From UBA1723 sp018066165 (GTDB lineage Bacteria > Bacteroidota > Bacteroidia > Bacteroidales > Paludibacteraceae), in the NCBI GenBank assembly GCA_018066165.1, contig JAGHRX010000289.1:1-9070 (forward strand): DNA of 9,070 bases, in the 5' to 3' direction. Shown here piece by piece: positions 1 to 7,425 of the stretch. Each line of letters begins with the position of its first letter. The first letter of the stretch is position 1. The notes beneath the pieces were generated by a model. It was given only the letters and a program-made list of their open reading frames with translations. It was not told the origin of the DNA and did no database searches. The translations under genes were made by a program, and so were the position numbers.

Positions 1-1
1 C

Positions 2-3000
2 AGTTTATTTTATTATAAGATTGTATTGTTTTTGTTCTATAGTATCAGTGCTATTAGTGAAGTCTATGGAGAAGAACCTTGTAAGGTTACTTCTGATTTG
101 ACAATCGACAAATTAGGAATCGCCTTAGAGGGAGACCAGGGAATTTGCTTAAAAGATTATGGTGCTCAATTTAAGGTTACTTACGACGACAGAGAAGTGT
201 TGGATGGTGCAACTTATACTATTAGTTTTACTGATGGATCTAATTCTGAAACATATACAGTACAGCAATTAAAAGAATTAGGAGGTATTATTACGCATAA
301 ATTCAACAAATCTTCATGTAGTGTATCAGGAAAAATGTTTACAGCTACGGTGGCTGCAACTACCTGTAACTCAAATGTGCATGGTTCCAGTGATTTGAAA
401 ACAGTACGAGTATTAAAAGGACCGACAGCAGATTTTAGTGTATCCGAAAAAGTCTGTATTAATAAGCCTTTTTCTATTTATGATAATACCACTAGTGGAG
501 AAACCTATTCATGTACTTCGGCTCATTATTCTGATTGGTATTTTGATGATGGTAGCAATTTATTAAAGCAAGAGACGTTGTCTGTTTCCCACACTTTTAC
601 AACACTTGGCAAGCATAAAATTAAACTTAAAGTATATTCTTTAGATCCTCCTAAAGAATGTAATTACGACTCAATTGAAAAAATAGTTGAAGTCGTAGCG
701 GATCCTATATTGAATCCAATTGACGATATTGAGGTTTGTGCAGGAGCAAAGGTTGATTCTATTCCTCTCAGCGGAACAAACGTGGCGAAGGTGGAGTGGG
801 ATTATGGGACGTCAGTAGGATTGTATTATGGTTCAGCTACTAAACCACTGAAAATACCAGGGTTCATAGCTAAAAACGGAGGTTCTTCCGTAATAGAAAA
901 AGAGATAGTGGTTACACCATATAATGAAGCAGGATGTGAGGGTGATCCTGTAAAGTTTAAGGTTAAGGTAAAGCCAAGTCCTGAAATAAAGGATATCGAT
1001 GATGTGATGGCATGTGATGGAGAAACTGTCAAACAGGTTAATTTTGAAGGTCTCGTGCCTAATACTACATTCGCATGGGAGATAGTAGAGGACGGAAATA
1101 TAGGATTAACGCAAAAATCAGGAAACACTAATTTTGTCCCTGCGTTCATGGCTAATTCAAATGAAAAATCAGCCACAACAAAAATAAAGGTTACAGCGTC
1201 AAATTCAGATCCTAATTTAGCAATGTGTCCTGGAGAAACGAAAACGTTCGAATATAAAGTGTCTCCTGCTCCAGTCTTTACTGTTTCTGTTGACAGTATC
1301 ACAAAATGTGGATCATCTGATGGAAAAATCTATTTGAATGGGCTTGTCGCGAATTCGAGATATTATGTGACCTTTAATGGGGATGTAAATGCAAAGTGGA
1401 CAGACGATAAAGGAACTATAACGCTTTTTCCTGTAAAACCAGGAACATATAAGGATATTAAGGTTGAATTTGGGAACTGTGATTATACGTCATCAGATAT
1501 TATAACTTTAAAAGCCCCTTCAGCTCCTGCGACACCAGTTGTTTCGGTTGAAAATTCAAACTTGTGTGAGGGAGACACGTTAAAGTTCACAGCTGTGGCT
1601 GAAGAAGGCGTCTCATATAGATGGGAAGGACCAGGATTCTGGACAAGTTCAGAGCAGAATCCACGAAGAGTAAATGCCAAAGTTTCTAATTCTGGTAAAT
1701 ACCTTTTATATGTTGTTAAAAATAGTTGTGAATCTGCAATAGCAGAAGTAGATGTAAATGTAGCTGAAAAGCCGAGTGTTGAAATCGTGAATCTGCCTAC
1801 TTCCACTAATGGCGTTTGTGGATCTTACCTTTTTACTAAGGAAAAAAATCTTGATATTAAGGTTGAGGATGGAATTACAAGTGTAGAATGGTCCGTCGAA
1901 CCAAGTGATGGTGTTTCGTTTTCTACAAATGCTAATGATTTATCCACAAACATACAGTTTGACAAATTTGGCACTTATAATATCGCACTAAAGTATGTGA
2001 CATCATGTGGAGAAGAAGAAACAAGTGGAGTCGTAAAAATCGACGAACCAATACAGATGACATTAACGCCTGTAGGTCCTGTGTGTGCTAACATCGTTAC
2101 TGAGCAAAATGATAATGGAATTGCTTTGCAAGCAGAGCCTAAGGGAGGAACTTGGTCTCTCTCTTCACATAAAGATTGGATAGAAGGATCTTCTTTTTAT
2201 GCGAATGAACCAGGCAATTATTATGTAGTGTACTCTGTCAAGGTTGCGAGTTGTACGGCTACTGACAGTATACTTATAAACGTAAAAGATTATCCAGATT
2301 TGAATTTGGGAGATGATGTAAGCGTATGTGAAGGACAGACGGCCCCAATTGCTTTGACCGCAAATCCAAGTGGTGGATCATGGGGAGGAAATTATGTATC
2401 GGGGAATATGTTTAATCCACCAACAGAAGTGGGAACATATAAAGTGTCATATGTTTATCAGGATGAGAATGGGTGTAAAAGTTACGATGAGAAGAATATA
2501 ACTGTTTTACCAATACCTTCTCCAGAGTTCGGTCCAGAATTCATTTGTCTGCCAAATGAAGCGGAGTTTGTGCCTGTAGCAGATAAAAATTATCAATTTT
2601 TCTTTGATTATGGAGACGGAACTAAAGATAACTCAGGAAAACACTTGTACAGTAAAAAAGGAAGATATGATGTCAAGCTGGTGGTGACTGCTAGTAATGG
2701 ATGCGTTGATTCTTTGGTGAAAAATGTAGAGGTAAATGAGATAGTGAATTCTAAGTTTGCTTTAGACACTATTGACGGTTGTTCGCCTTTATATGTGGAA
2801 ATCACTCCATCTTATACGGAAGATGATTCATTAGGAACAACTTTTAAGTGGCAAATCGGATCAAAAATGTATGACTCTCCATTTTTGGAGAAACAGGAAT
2901 TCACAGCTCACACATTTGATTCGACGTATATCATAAAGTCTACCGTAAAGAATGTCTGCGGAACGAGTGTCTATGAAGACAGTGTAATTGTTTATGCTAC

Positions 3001-4582
3001 TGTCTACGCTGATTTTGAGATGGATTTTGATAAAAGATGTGCACCTCTCAAAGTGATCTTTCAAAATAAGACACAAGGAACAATGACTGGAGTCTCTTAT
3101 TTATGGGATTTTGGCGACGGTGAAACGTCGACGGAAAGATTTTTATTTCATAATTTCAAAGGTAGTATGACGGAAGCCATAACATATAATATCAAACTTA
3201 TAGCATATAACAAATGTGGAGCAGACTCCATTATAAAACCATTGTATGTATTACCTCAAAACATTAAGGCACAGTTTAGCAGTGATCCTAAATTGGGATG
3301 TACAGATACAGAAATCTGTTTTTCTAACAATTCGGTAGGAATGTCGGAAGAAGATCCGATTAGTCGAGTCGCGTGGGACTTTGGAAATGACGAGGTCTCA
3401 AATGAATGGAATGGATGTACACGATTTAAGTCAGCGGGATTATATCATGTCAAACTTGTTGTAAATAACACTTGTGGCAGAGATGAGTACGAGTCTGTAA
3501 TTGAGATATCGGAAAAACCAAAGGTTAAAATAGAGGCAAAGGAGTCTATATGTATTGGAGATAGTCTGACACCAAAATTTTCTTCCGACGTCAGTATAAA
3601 GGGAATAAACTGGAGTTTTGGAGATGGTACAACATCTTCGCTCATGTCACCTTCTCACATCTATGGAGAATCAAATAAGTATATGTTAAGATTGGATATA
3701 GTGGCTAATAATGATGGAGAGTGTAAGGCTTCTGATTCAATAGAAATTGTGGTTCCGGAATCTGCAATTCCTGAAATTAGTCCGTTGGAGTTTTCGGGAT
3801 GTAGCCCTTTAGTATATGAACCGGAATTTGACAACGCATACCATTATAAAATAGATTATGAGGGAGATGGCAATTGGACATCACGTCTAAGTCATAATTA
3901 TATCAACAATAGCTATGAACCAATTCATTATATGGTAAATATAATTGCTGAAAATGGCTATGGATGTAAGACTAAACAACGGGGTATTGTTTCTGTTTCT
4001 CCTCAGCCTGTTGCAAAAATAAGAAAAGCCGTGCAGGAAGGAAATCCTGAAATTGTGACGTTGTATAATATTTCAGAACATTATCATGATAATAATTGTA
4101 CTTGGACATTGCCGTTTAGTGGAGTGCAAAACACATGCGATAGTGTAAGAGAAGAGTTTTTCGGAAATGAAGAGCAAATAATGATTCTTCATATTGAGAA
4201 CAGTTATCAGTGTTTTGATGAGGATACTATTTCTCACAAGCCAATGATGAAGGGGTTGTATTTCCCAAACACATTTATTCCTGGTAGTGAAGACGATGCC
4301 ATTGCGACATTCAATGGTGTTGGAATTGGAATCAAGGAATATTTGCTTGAGATTTTTGACTTGTATGGAAACCTTGTGTATTCCACGTCTTCACTTAATC
4401 GTGACGGAAGTCCGGATCAGGGATGGGATGGTACGGATCGACATGGTAAACTGATGCCTCAGGATGTGTATTCATGGCGGGCAAGAGCTATATATGAAGA
4501 TGGAAGCGTATATCCATTCGGAAATAGCGTGGCAGGAAAAGAAACTTATCAAAGAGGATCTGTTTTATTACTAATTAAATGA
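2..4582 (+). CDS. Giant PKD/Ig-repeat surface adhesin with type B T9SS C-terminal domain (5' end cut by window edge)
   Basis: Probable secreted cell-surface protein exported by the type IX secretion system. The frame is open to the left edge. The first in-frame start-like codon is a TTG at 26, but the preceding codons (ending YYKIV) and the following hydrophobic stretch (LFLFYSISA) read as the rest of a signal peptide, so the real start is upstream. Residues below count from the TTG. About 15 modules of 70-100 residues follow, most opening with a cysteine (238, 330, 428, 514, 768, 841, 919, 1005, 1092, 1176, 1259) and holding a second one near their end. Canonical or near PKD motifs are YGDG 862-865, FGDG 1029-1032, FGND 1119-1122 and FGDG 1198-1201. 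Modules around 226-417 look like the PKD-like type common in Bacteroidota, around 418-500 SprB-repeat-like, around 501-583 Ig-like. Residues about 1411-1518 form a CHU_C/gliding-motility C-terminal domain (PNTFIPG, IFDLYGNLVY, GWDG at 1466-1469, ending GSVLLLIK). No enzymatic domain is seen; an adhesion or matrix role is inferred. Confidence 0.93.
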   Translation, partial: SLFYYKIVLFLFYSISAISEVYGEEPCKVTSDLTIDKLGIALEGDQGICLKDYGAQFKVTYDDREVLDGATYTISFTDGSNSETYTVQQLKELGGIITHKFNKSSCSVSGKMFTATVAATTCNSNVHGSSDLKTVRVLKGPTADFSVSEKVCINKPFSIYDNTTSGETYSCTSAHYSDWYFDDGSNLLKQETLSVSHTFTTLGKHKIKLKVYSLDPPKECNYDSIEKIVEVVADPILNPIDDIEVCAGAKVDSIPLSGTNVAKVEWDYGTSVGLYYGSATKPLKIPGFIAKNGGSSVIEKEIVVTPYNEAGCEGDPVKFKVKVKPSPEIKDIDDVMACDGETVKQVNFEGLVPNTTFAWEIVEDGNIGLTQKSGNTNFVPAFMANSNEKSATTKIKVTASNSDPNLAMCPGETKTFEYKVSPAPVFTVSVDSITKCGSSDGKIYLNGLVANSRYYVTFNGDVNAKWTDDKGTITLFPVKPGTYKDIKVEFGNCDYTSSDIITLKAPSAPATPVVSVENSNLCEGDTLKFTAVAEEGVSYRWEGPGFWTSSEQNPRRVNAKVSNSGKYLLYVVKNSCESAIAEVDVNVAEKPSVEIVNLPTSTNGVCGSYLFTKEKNLDIKVEDGITSVEWSVEPSDGVSFSTNANDLSTNIQFDKFGTYNIALKYVTSCGEEETSGVVKIDEPIQMTLTPVGPVCANIVTEQNDNGIALQAEPKGGTWSLSSHKDWIEGSSFYANEPGNYYVVYSVKVASCTATDSILINVKDYPDLNLGDDVSVCEGQTAPIALTANPSGGSWGGNYVSGNMFNPPTEVGTYKVSYVYQDENGCKSYDEKNITVLPIPSPEFGPEFICLPNEAEFVPVADKNYQFFFDYGDGTKDNSGKHLYSKKGRYDVKLVVTASNGCVDSLVKNVEVNEIVNSKFALDTIDGCSPLYVEITPSYTEDDSLGTTFKWQIGSKMYDSPFLEKQEFTAHTFDSTYIIKSTVKNVCGTSVYEDSVIVYATVYADFEMDFDKRCAPLKVIFQNKTQGTMTGVSYLWDFGDGETSTERFLFHNFKGSMTEAITYNIKLIAYNKCGADSIIKPLYVLPQNIKAQFSSDPKLGCTDTEICFSNNSVGMSEEDPISRVAWDFGNDEVSNEWNGCTRFKSAGLYHVKLVVNNTCGRDEYESVIEISEKPKVKIEAKESICIGDSLTPKFSSDVSIKGINWSFGDGTTSSLMSPSHIYGESNKYMLRLDIVANNDGECKASDSIEIVVPESAIPEISPLEFSGCSPLVYEPEFDNAYHYKIDYEGDGNWTSRLSHNYINNSYEPIHYMVNIIAENGYGCKTKQRGIVSVSPQPVAKIRKAVQEGNPEIVTLYNISEHYHDNNCTWTLPFSGVQNTCDSVREEFFGNEEQIMILHIENSYQCFDEDTISHKPMMKGLYFPNTFIPGSEDDAIATFNGVGIGIKEYLLEIFDLYGNLVYSTSSLNRDGSPDQGWDGTDRHGKLMPQDVYSWRARAIYEDGSVYPFGNSVAGKETYQRGSVLLLIK

Positions 4583-5652
4583 GAATGAAAAAGATATTTT
4601 ACATATTGACAATGCTGTCGTTGACATTGACGATGTATGCTCAGGATGCACGTCTTTCTCATTCATTTTTGTGGAAGAGCTATTATAATCCTGCTTATTC
4701 GGCAATGGAAGATATGGTAGAAGTCGACGCAGGTGTTCAGTCTACTTATACTCAGCGACATACCCTGTTTCTGAATCAACAGTTGGCGGCAACTTTTCCT
4801 TTTAAAATCAAAAATTCAGAATGGGGTGGTGGTCTAAAAGCATACAATGAGAGACAAGGTGGAGGTCTTTATAGTGAGACATGTGTGTCGATTCCTGTTG
4901 CTCTTAGACTTCAGGTACATGAGGATACTTATTTACAATTCGGATTTGAACCATGCGTTTACAATAACCGTTTGGATAAGGACAAAATGGTGTTTGGAGA
5001 TCAATTGGATCATTATTATGGTTTGGTATCAGGAACATCTACGGCTGTAGATGGAATAAATACTGAAAGTGTGTGGGCTGCGGATTTATCGCTTGGTATT
5101 TTTGGTCGTACTATTGTGGGCAGAAATGGTTATATAAAACCAATTTATTTGGAATATGGAATATCTGCTTTTCATACCTTGGGTACAAATTCCAAGTCTT
5201 TTTTCAACAAAGGAGCAAATGGACTTTTTAATAAGAACCTATATTATAGAAGATTCTGTGGACAAGTGGAATATCTTCAACCATTTGGCGGCAAACCTTT
5301 GTATTTCTCTGCTTATGGAATATTCCAGCATCAGGCTGGTATGAATGATTTACAAGTTGGAAGTTATTTTACACACCATGAATTTGGGTTCTTAGGATTC
5401 GGATTCAAATTAGAAAAATATAAGTCTGTGGCTTTTGAAAATTTTATGATTCACTTAGGATGGACTCATATTTTAAATCATTCTATTCTGATGAATCTTG
5501 CCTATACCTACGAAATGCCAGTTACTCAAGGGAATGTATTGGAGACATCCGTACACTCCATATCTCTGCATTTTTATATAGATTCAGAACGTAAGAAAGG
5601 TAAGTTTAAATGTAAGTGGCCGTCAAAGATAAAATCATTGACAAGATGGTAG
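4579..5652 (+). CDS. PorP/SprF-family type IX secretion outer-membrane protein
   Basis: Predicted outer-membrane beta-barrel protein of the PorP/SprF family, 357 aa, near the usual family length. The N-terminus is a signal peptide (MRMKKIFYILTMLSLTL, cleavage probably after MYA before QDARLSHS). The mature start LSHSFLWKSYYNPAYSAMED matches the family signature in which a short polar start precedes an NPAY/NPAF motif. The rest alternates aromatic and glycine-rich strands, and the near-terminal VHSISLHFYI resembles the last barrel strand. A basic tail (about 339-357, rich in K/R) follows. The start overlaps the upstream stop as ATGA, so translation is probably coupled; a second ATG two codons later (4585) is also possible. 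In Flavobacterium johnsoniae, SprF-like proteins are needed for secretion of type B CTD cargo such as SprB, so this is probably the partner of the adhesin before it. The family call rests on motifs; which of several paralogues it is cannot be told. Confidence 0.9.
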   Translation: MRMKKIFYILTMLSLTLTMYAQDARLSHSFLWKSYYNPAYSAMEDMVEVDAGVQSTYTQRHTLFLNQQLAATFPFKIKNSEWGGGLKAYNERQGGGLYSETCVSIPVALRLQVHEDTYLQFGFEPCVYNNRLDKDKMVFGDQLDHYYGLVSGTSTAVDGINTESVWAADLSLGIFGRTIVGRNGYIKPIYLEYGISAFHTLGTNSKSFFNKGANGLFNKNLYYRRFCGQVEYLQPFGGKPLYFSAYGIFQHQAGMNDLQVGSYFTHHEFGFLGFGFKLEKYKSVAFENFMIHLGWTHILNHSILMNLAYTYEMPVTQGNVLETSVHSISLHFYIDSERKKGKFKCKWPSKIKSLTRW

Positions 5653-5681
5653 AAAAAGGATTTCATTTCAAATAATCTCTT

Positions 5682-5699
5682 CCATTCGTTGGAGAATGG
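5682..5699 (+). terminator. Weak hairpin after the porP-like gene
   Basis: CCATTC (5682-5687) and GAATGG (5694-5699) form a six-base-pair stem with a six-base loop, 29 bases after the stop codon. No T-run follows, so it is not a classical intrinsic terminator; it could be an mRNA 3'-end stabiliser or chance. Confidence 0.22.
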
Positions 5700-5700
5700 T

Positions 5701-5732
5701 TATGATCAAATAAAAAACACATCCTATGCTTG
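5701..5732 (+). promoter_or_regulatory. Candidate Bacteroidota-type promoter for the PIN/MNT cluster
   Basis: TATGCTTG at 5725-5732 matches the Bacteroidota -7 consensus TAnnTTTG at five of six fixed positions. TATG at 5701-5704 matches the -33 TTTG at three of four, with a 20-base spacer, the expected distance. It would start transcription near 5738-5741, giving a leader of about 55 bases before the ATG at 5793. Such motifs are short and the DNA is AT-rich, so this is a guess consistent with its position at the only sizeable gap in the window. Confidence 0.35.
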
Positions 5733-5792
5733 AAAATGGCATATCTTAGCTTTATTTTCGTCCCCATAAATTTAACTCTAAAGGTTATAATT

Positions 5793-6413
5793 ATGGTACA
5801 TTATTTTATCGATCTTGAGAATGTTCATGAAGCTGGACTGTCGAAAATATGGGAATCGAAGGAGGATGTTATGGTTCATGTCGTTGGTTCTGATCAGACA
5901 CCAAAGATTCAGTTTGATGCCGTCGCTCCTAAGTTGATTTCAAACAATGTCTCCTTTAAGTTTTTAAAGGTAGAGAATGGTGCTGCTAATGCTCTTGATT
6001 TCACTCTTGTAGCTTACTTAGGAGATGTCATCAATCAAAATCCTTCGGATTCTTTTCGCATCGTTTCTAAAGACAATGGTTATAAAAGCACGATTTTGTA
6101 TCACTCGACTTTGGGACGAGACATCCAAAGAATTAGTATTGAACCGTCGACAGATAAGGTACCCCCAGAACAACAACCGTTAAAGAGTGCTCAGAATCCT
6201 TCAAAAATTGAAACAAATATACGTTCTTTGCTAAAGAATTTGTGTTCTGCTGACTGTATAGAAAAGATTATTGAAGGGGTAAAACACATAGATAGTGGAA
6301 ATGCAATCAATGTTTTCATAAGCAGAATTATGAGAGATAGTAAAAAAACTAGTGCGATATATAACGCACTAAAACCGACTATGAAAGAGCTCGGAAAGAC
6401 GGGGGTAAAGTGA
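5793..6413 (+). CDS. PIN/NYN-like domain protein, putative ribonuclease
   Basis: A 206-aa protein. The N-terminal domain (about 1-115) has the layout of PIN-like proteins: VHYFIDLENV with Asp7 and Asn10 at the first strand, NALDFTLVAYLG with Asp69, and FRIVSKDNGYK with Asp94. These acidic residues would bind divalent metal and cleave RNA in PIN/NYN nucleases. This arrangement (FID-EN, ALDF, SKDxG) matches a PIN-like family I know best from Firmicutes. A Pro/Gln linker (about 117-137) leads to a helical C-terminal domain (about 138-206) of unknown role. I chose ATG 5793 because the protein then begins directly at the first strand and AAAGG lies eight bases upstream; the frame runs open to a TTG at 5730, but the extra residues are hydrophobic and fit no domain. 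It is followed after 43 bases by the next gene, probably in the same transcript. Activity and target are inferred; a toxin, RNA-processing or phage-defence role is possible. Confidence 0.8.
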   Translation: MVHYFIDLENVHEAGLSKIWESKEDVMVHVVGSDQTPKIQFDAVAPKLISNNVSFKFLKVENGAANALDFTLVAYLGDVINQNPSDSFRIVSKDNGYKSTILYHSTLGRDIQRISIEPSTDKVPPEQQPLKSAQNPSKIETNIRSLLKNLCSADCIEKIIEGVKHIDSGNAINVFISRIMRDSKKTSAIYNALKPTMKELGKTGVK

Positions 6414-6456
6414 TCCTTTTGTGTCCATTTTTAGTTTAATGTAAAAGAATTGAGTT

Positions 6457-7359
6457 ATGAAAAAAAGTACAATTGAAGATTTAATTTGGGGTATAGGGAG
6501 AGCCCATACTCCGTTTGATTCAGAAGCTCTTGTCGCTGCATTCAAAAAAGCAGAGAAGACTGAATTGGACTTGTCGGAACATGACATTGACTCGCCAGGC
6601 TTATTGCGAGAGCAGTATGAAATGAGCATGGAAATGAGTGGTTATTATTTATATGATATGTGGGATTCAAAGAGTTTGCCAGAAAATTCTTATAATTGCA
6701 TTTTTGATTACGACATCATACATGACGAATTTTTACGTCAGTTTGCAATTGAGAGAGATAGTGTGAAGAAATATTTGGCTGACTACATGGATGAATTTCC
6801 TGAGGATATCAGTTTTATATGGACTTTTGATTTCGACGAGTGTTTTGTCCGCTTTCTTGACAGTGAACGCTTCGATATGTCGATCATTTTCTCAAGTCGC
6901 TTGGCGAAATGGTACGACGTGAAAGATTATTTGTTCAACGATGATGTATGTGATGAGGAAGAAGAAGAAGAATTTGATGAGGAAGAGTCTTTATCAGAAG
7001 AGGAGAAACGGTTACACAGGTTTGTGGAGTTTGCAATTTTAGAAAAAATTGAGTCTTGTACAGATCGAAATTTTTTGAACGAGTTGGGTGTAGTAGATGT
7101 GAGATATTCATATTTCACATCTACTACACCATCGTTGTCTATCAAGATTGACAGTTCGCTGAACTATGGAATAATGGAGATCTCTTTCAACCAAGACAAT
7201 ACTTATAACCTGAGTATGTTCGATATGTGGAATACGTTGGTAATGGAGATCAGGAGAGCTCCTTGTAGTAGTCTTGGATTTATGATTAATGATTGTATTT
7301 GTACAAATCGTCTTTTGGATAATCAAAAGGAGAGACCTATCAATTCTTTATTTGGCTAA
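6457..7359 (+). CDS. Unrecognised acidic protein (300 aa)
   Basis: I do not recognise this protein. It has no signal peptide or membrane segment and is probably cytoplasmic. It is very acidic overall: residues 166-183 are almost all Glu/Asp (six consecutive Glu, then three, then three), which looks like a flexible linker between an N-terminal part (1-165, with aromatic/acidic segments such as FDYDIIHDEF and WTFDFDECF) and a C-terminal part (184-300). The C-terminal part begins with a probable helix (KRLHRFVEFAILEKIE) and continues as alternating strands. Codons for residues 211-225 lie in a 44-bp near-perfect palindrome, so that part of the protein may be recently remodelled. The start ATG at 6457 has only an A-rich upstream region, normal for Bacteroidota. 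It sits 43 bases after the PIN-like gene and 66 bases before the next gene, so it is probably co-transcribed with both. No function can be given. Confidence 0.8.
   Translation: MKKSTIEDLIWGIGRAHTPFDSEALVAAFKKAEKTELDLSEHDIDSPGLLREQYEMSMEMSGYYLYDMWDSKSLPENSYNCIFDYDIIHDEFLRQFAIERDSVKKYLADYMDEFPEDISFIWTFDFDECFVRFLDSERFDMSIIFSSRLAKWYDVKDYLFNDDVCDEEEEEEFDEEESLSEEEKRLHRFVEFAILEKIESCTDRNFLNELGVVDVRYSYFTSTTPSLSIKIDSSLNYGIMEISFNQDNTYNLSMFDMWNTLVMEIRRAPCSSLGFMINDCICTNRLLDNQKERPINSLFG
7087..7130. repeat. 44-bp near-perfect palindrome inside a coding sequence
   Basis: The left arm GGTGTAGTAGATGTGA (7087-7102) is the exact reverse complement of TCACATCTACTACACC (7115-7130). The 12 bases between also pair (ATAT 7104-7107 with ATAT 7110-7113) apart from one G/T mismatch at 7103/7114, leaving a two-base centre at 7108-7109. 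Thus 21 of 22 positions are complementary. It lies in frame in the 300-aa acidic protein (residues 211-225), so it is not an intergenic terminator. Confidence 0.97.
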
Positions 7360-7425
7360 TTTACGATGAAGATGGTAAAGGAACTAAACAATATTTCAGA
7401 TTCTAAATTCAAAAAATAAAAGAGT

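Noticed and set aside
826..1302. Open frames of up to 158 codons on the minus strand inside the adhesin gene
   Set aside because: They lie opposite a well-supported coding frame and their translations show no domain or signal; they mirror the plus-strand codon pattern.
5730..5792. Upstream TTG start extending the PIN-like protein by 21 residues
   Set aside because: The added residues fit no domain, overlap the candidate promoter, and the ATG at 5793 places the first PIN strand at the N-terminus with AAAGG upstream.
6369..6629. An 86-codon minus-strand frame across the PIN / 300-aa gene junction
   Set aside because: It overlaps two plus-strand genes and their spacer and has no recognisable motif.
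6952..7005. GAA/GAG-rich run as a simple-sequence contingency locus
   Set aside because: The run mixes GAA, GAG, GAT and other codons in one frame and codes for an acidic linker; changes in codon units would not shift frame.
7366..7419. A 17-codon frame (starting MKMVKELNN) between the 300-aa and 409-aa genes
   Set aside because: Too short to support, no recognisable motif, and A-rich spacer DNA gives such frames by chance.
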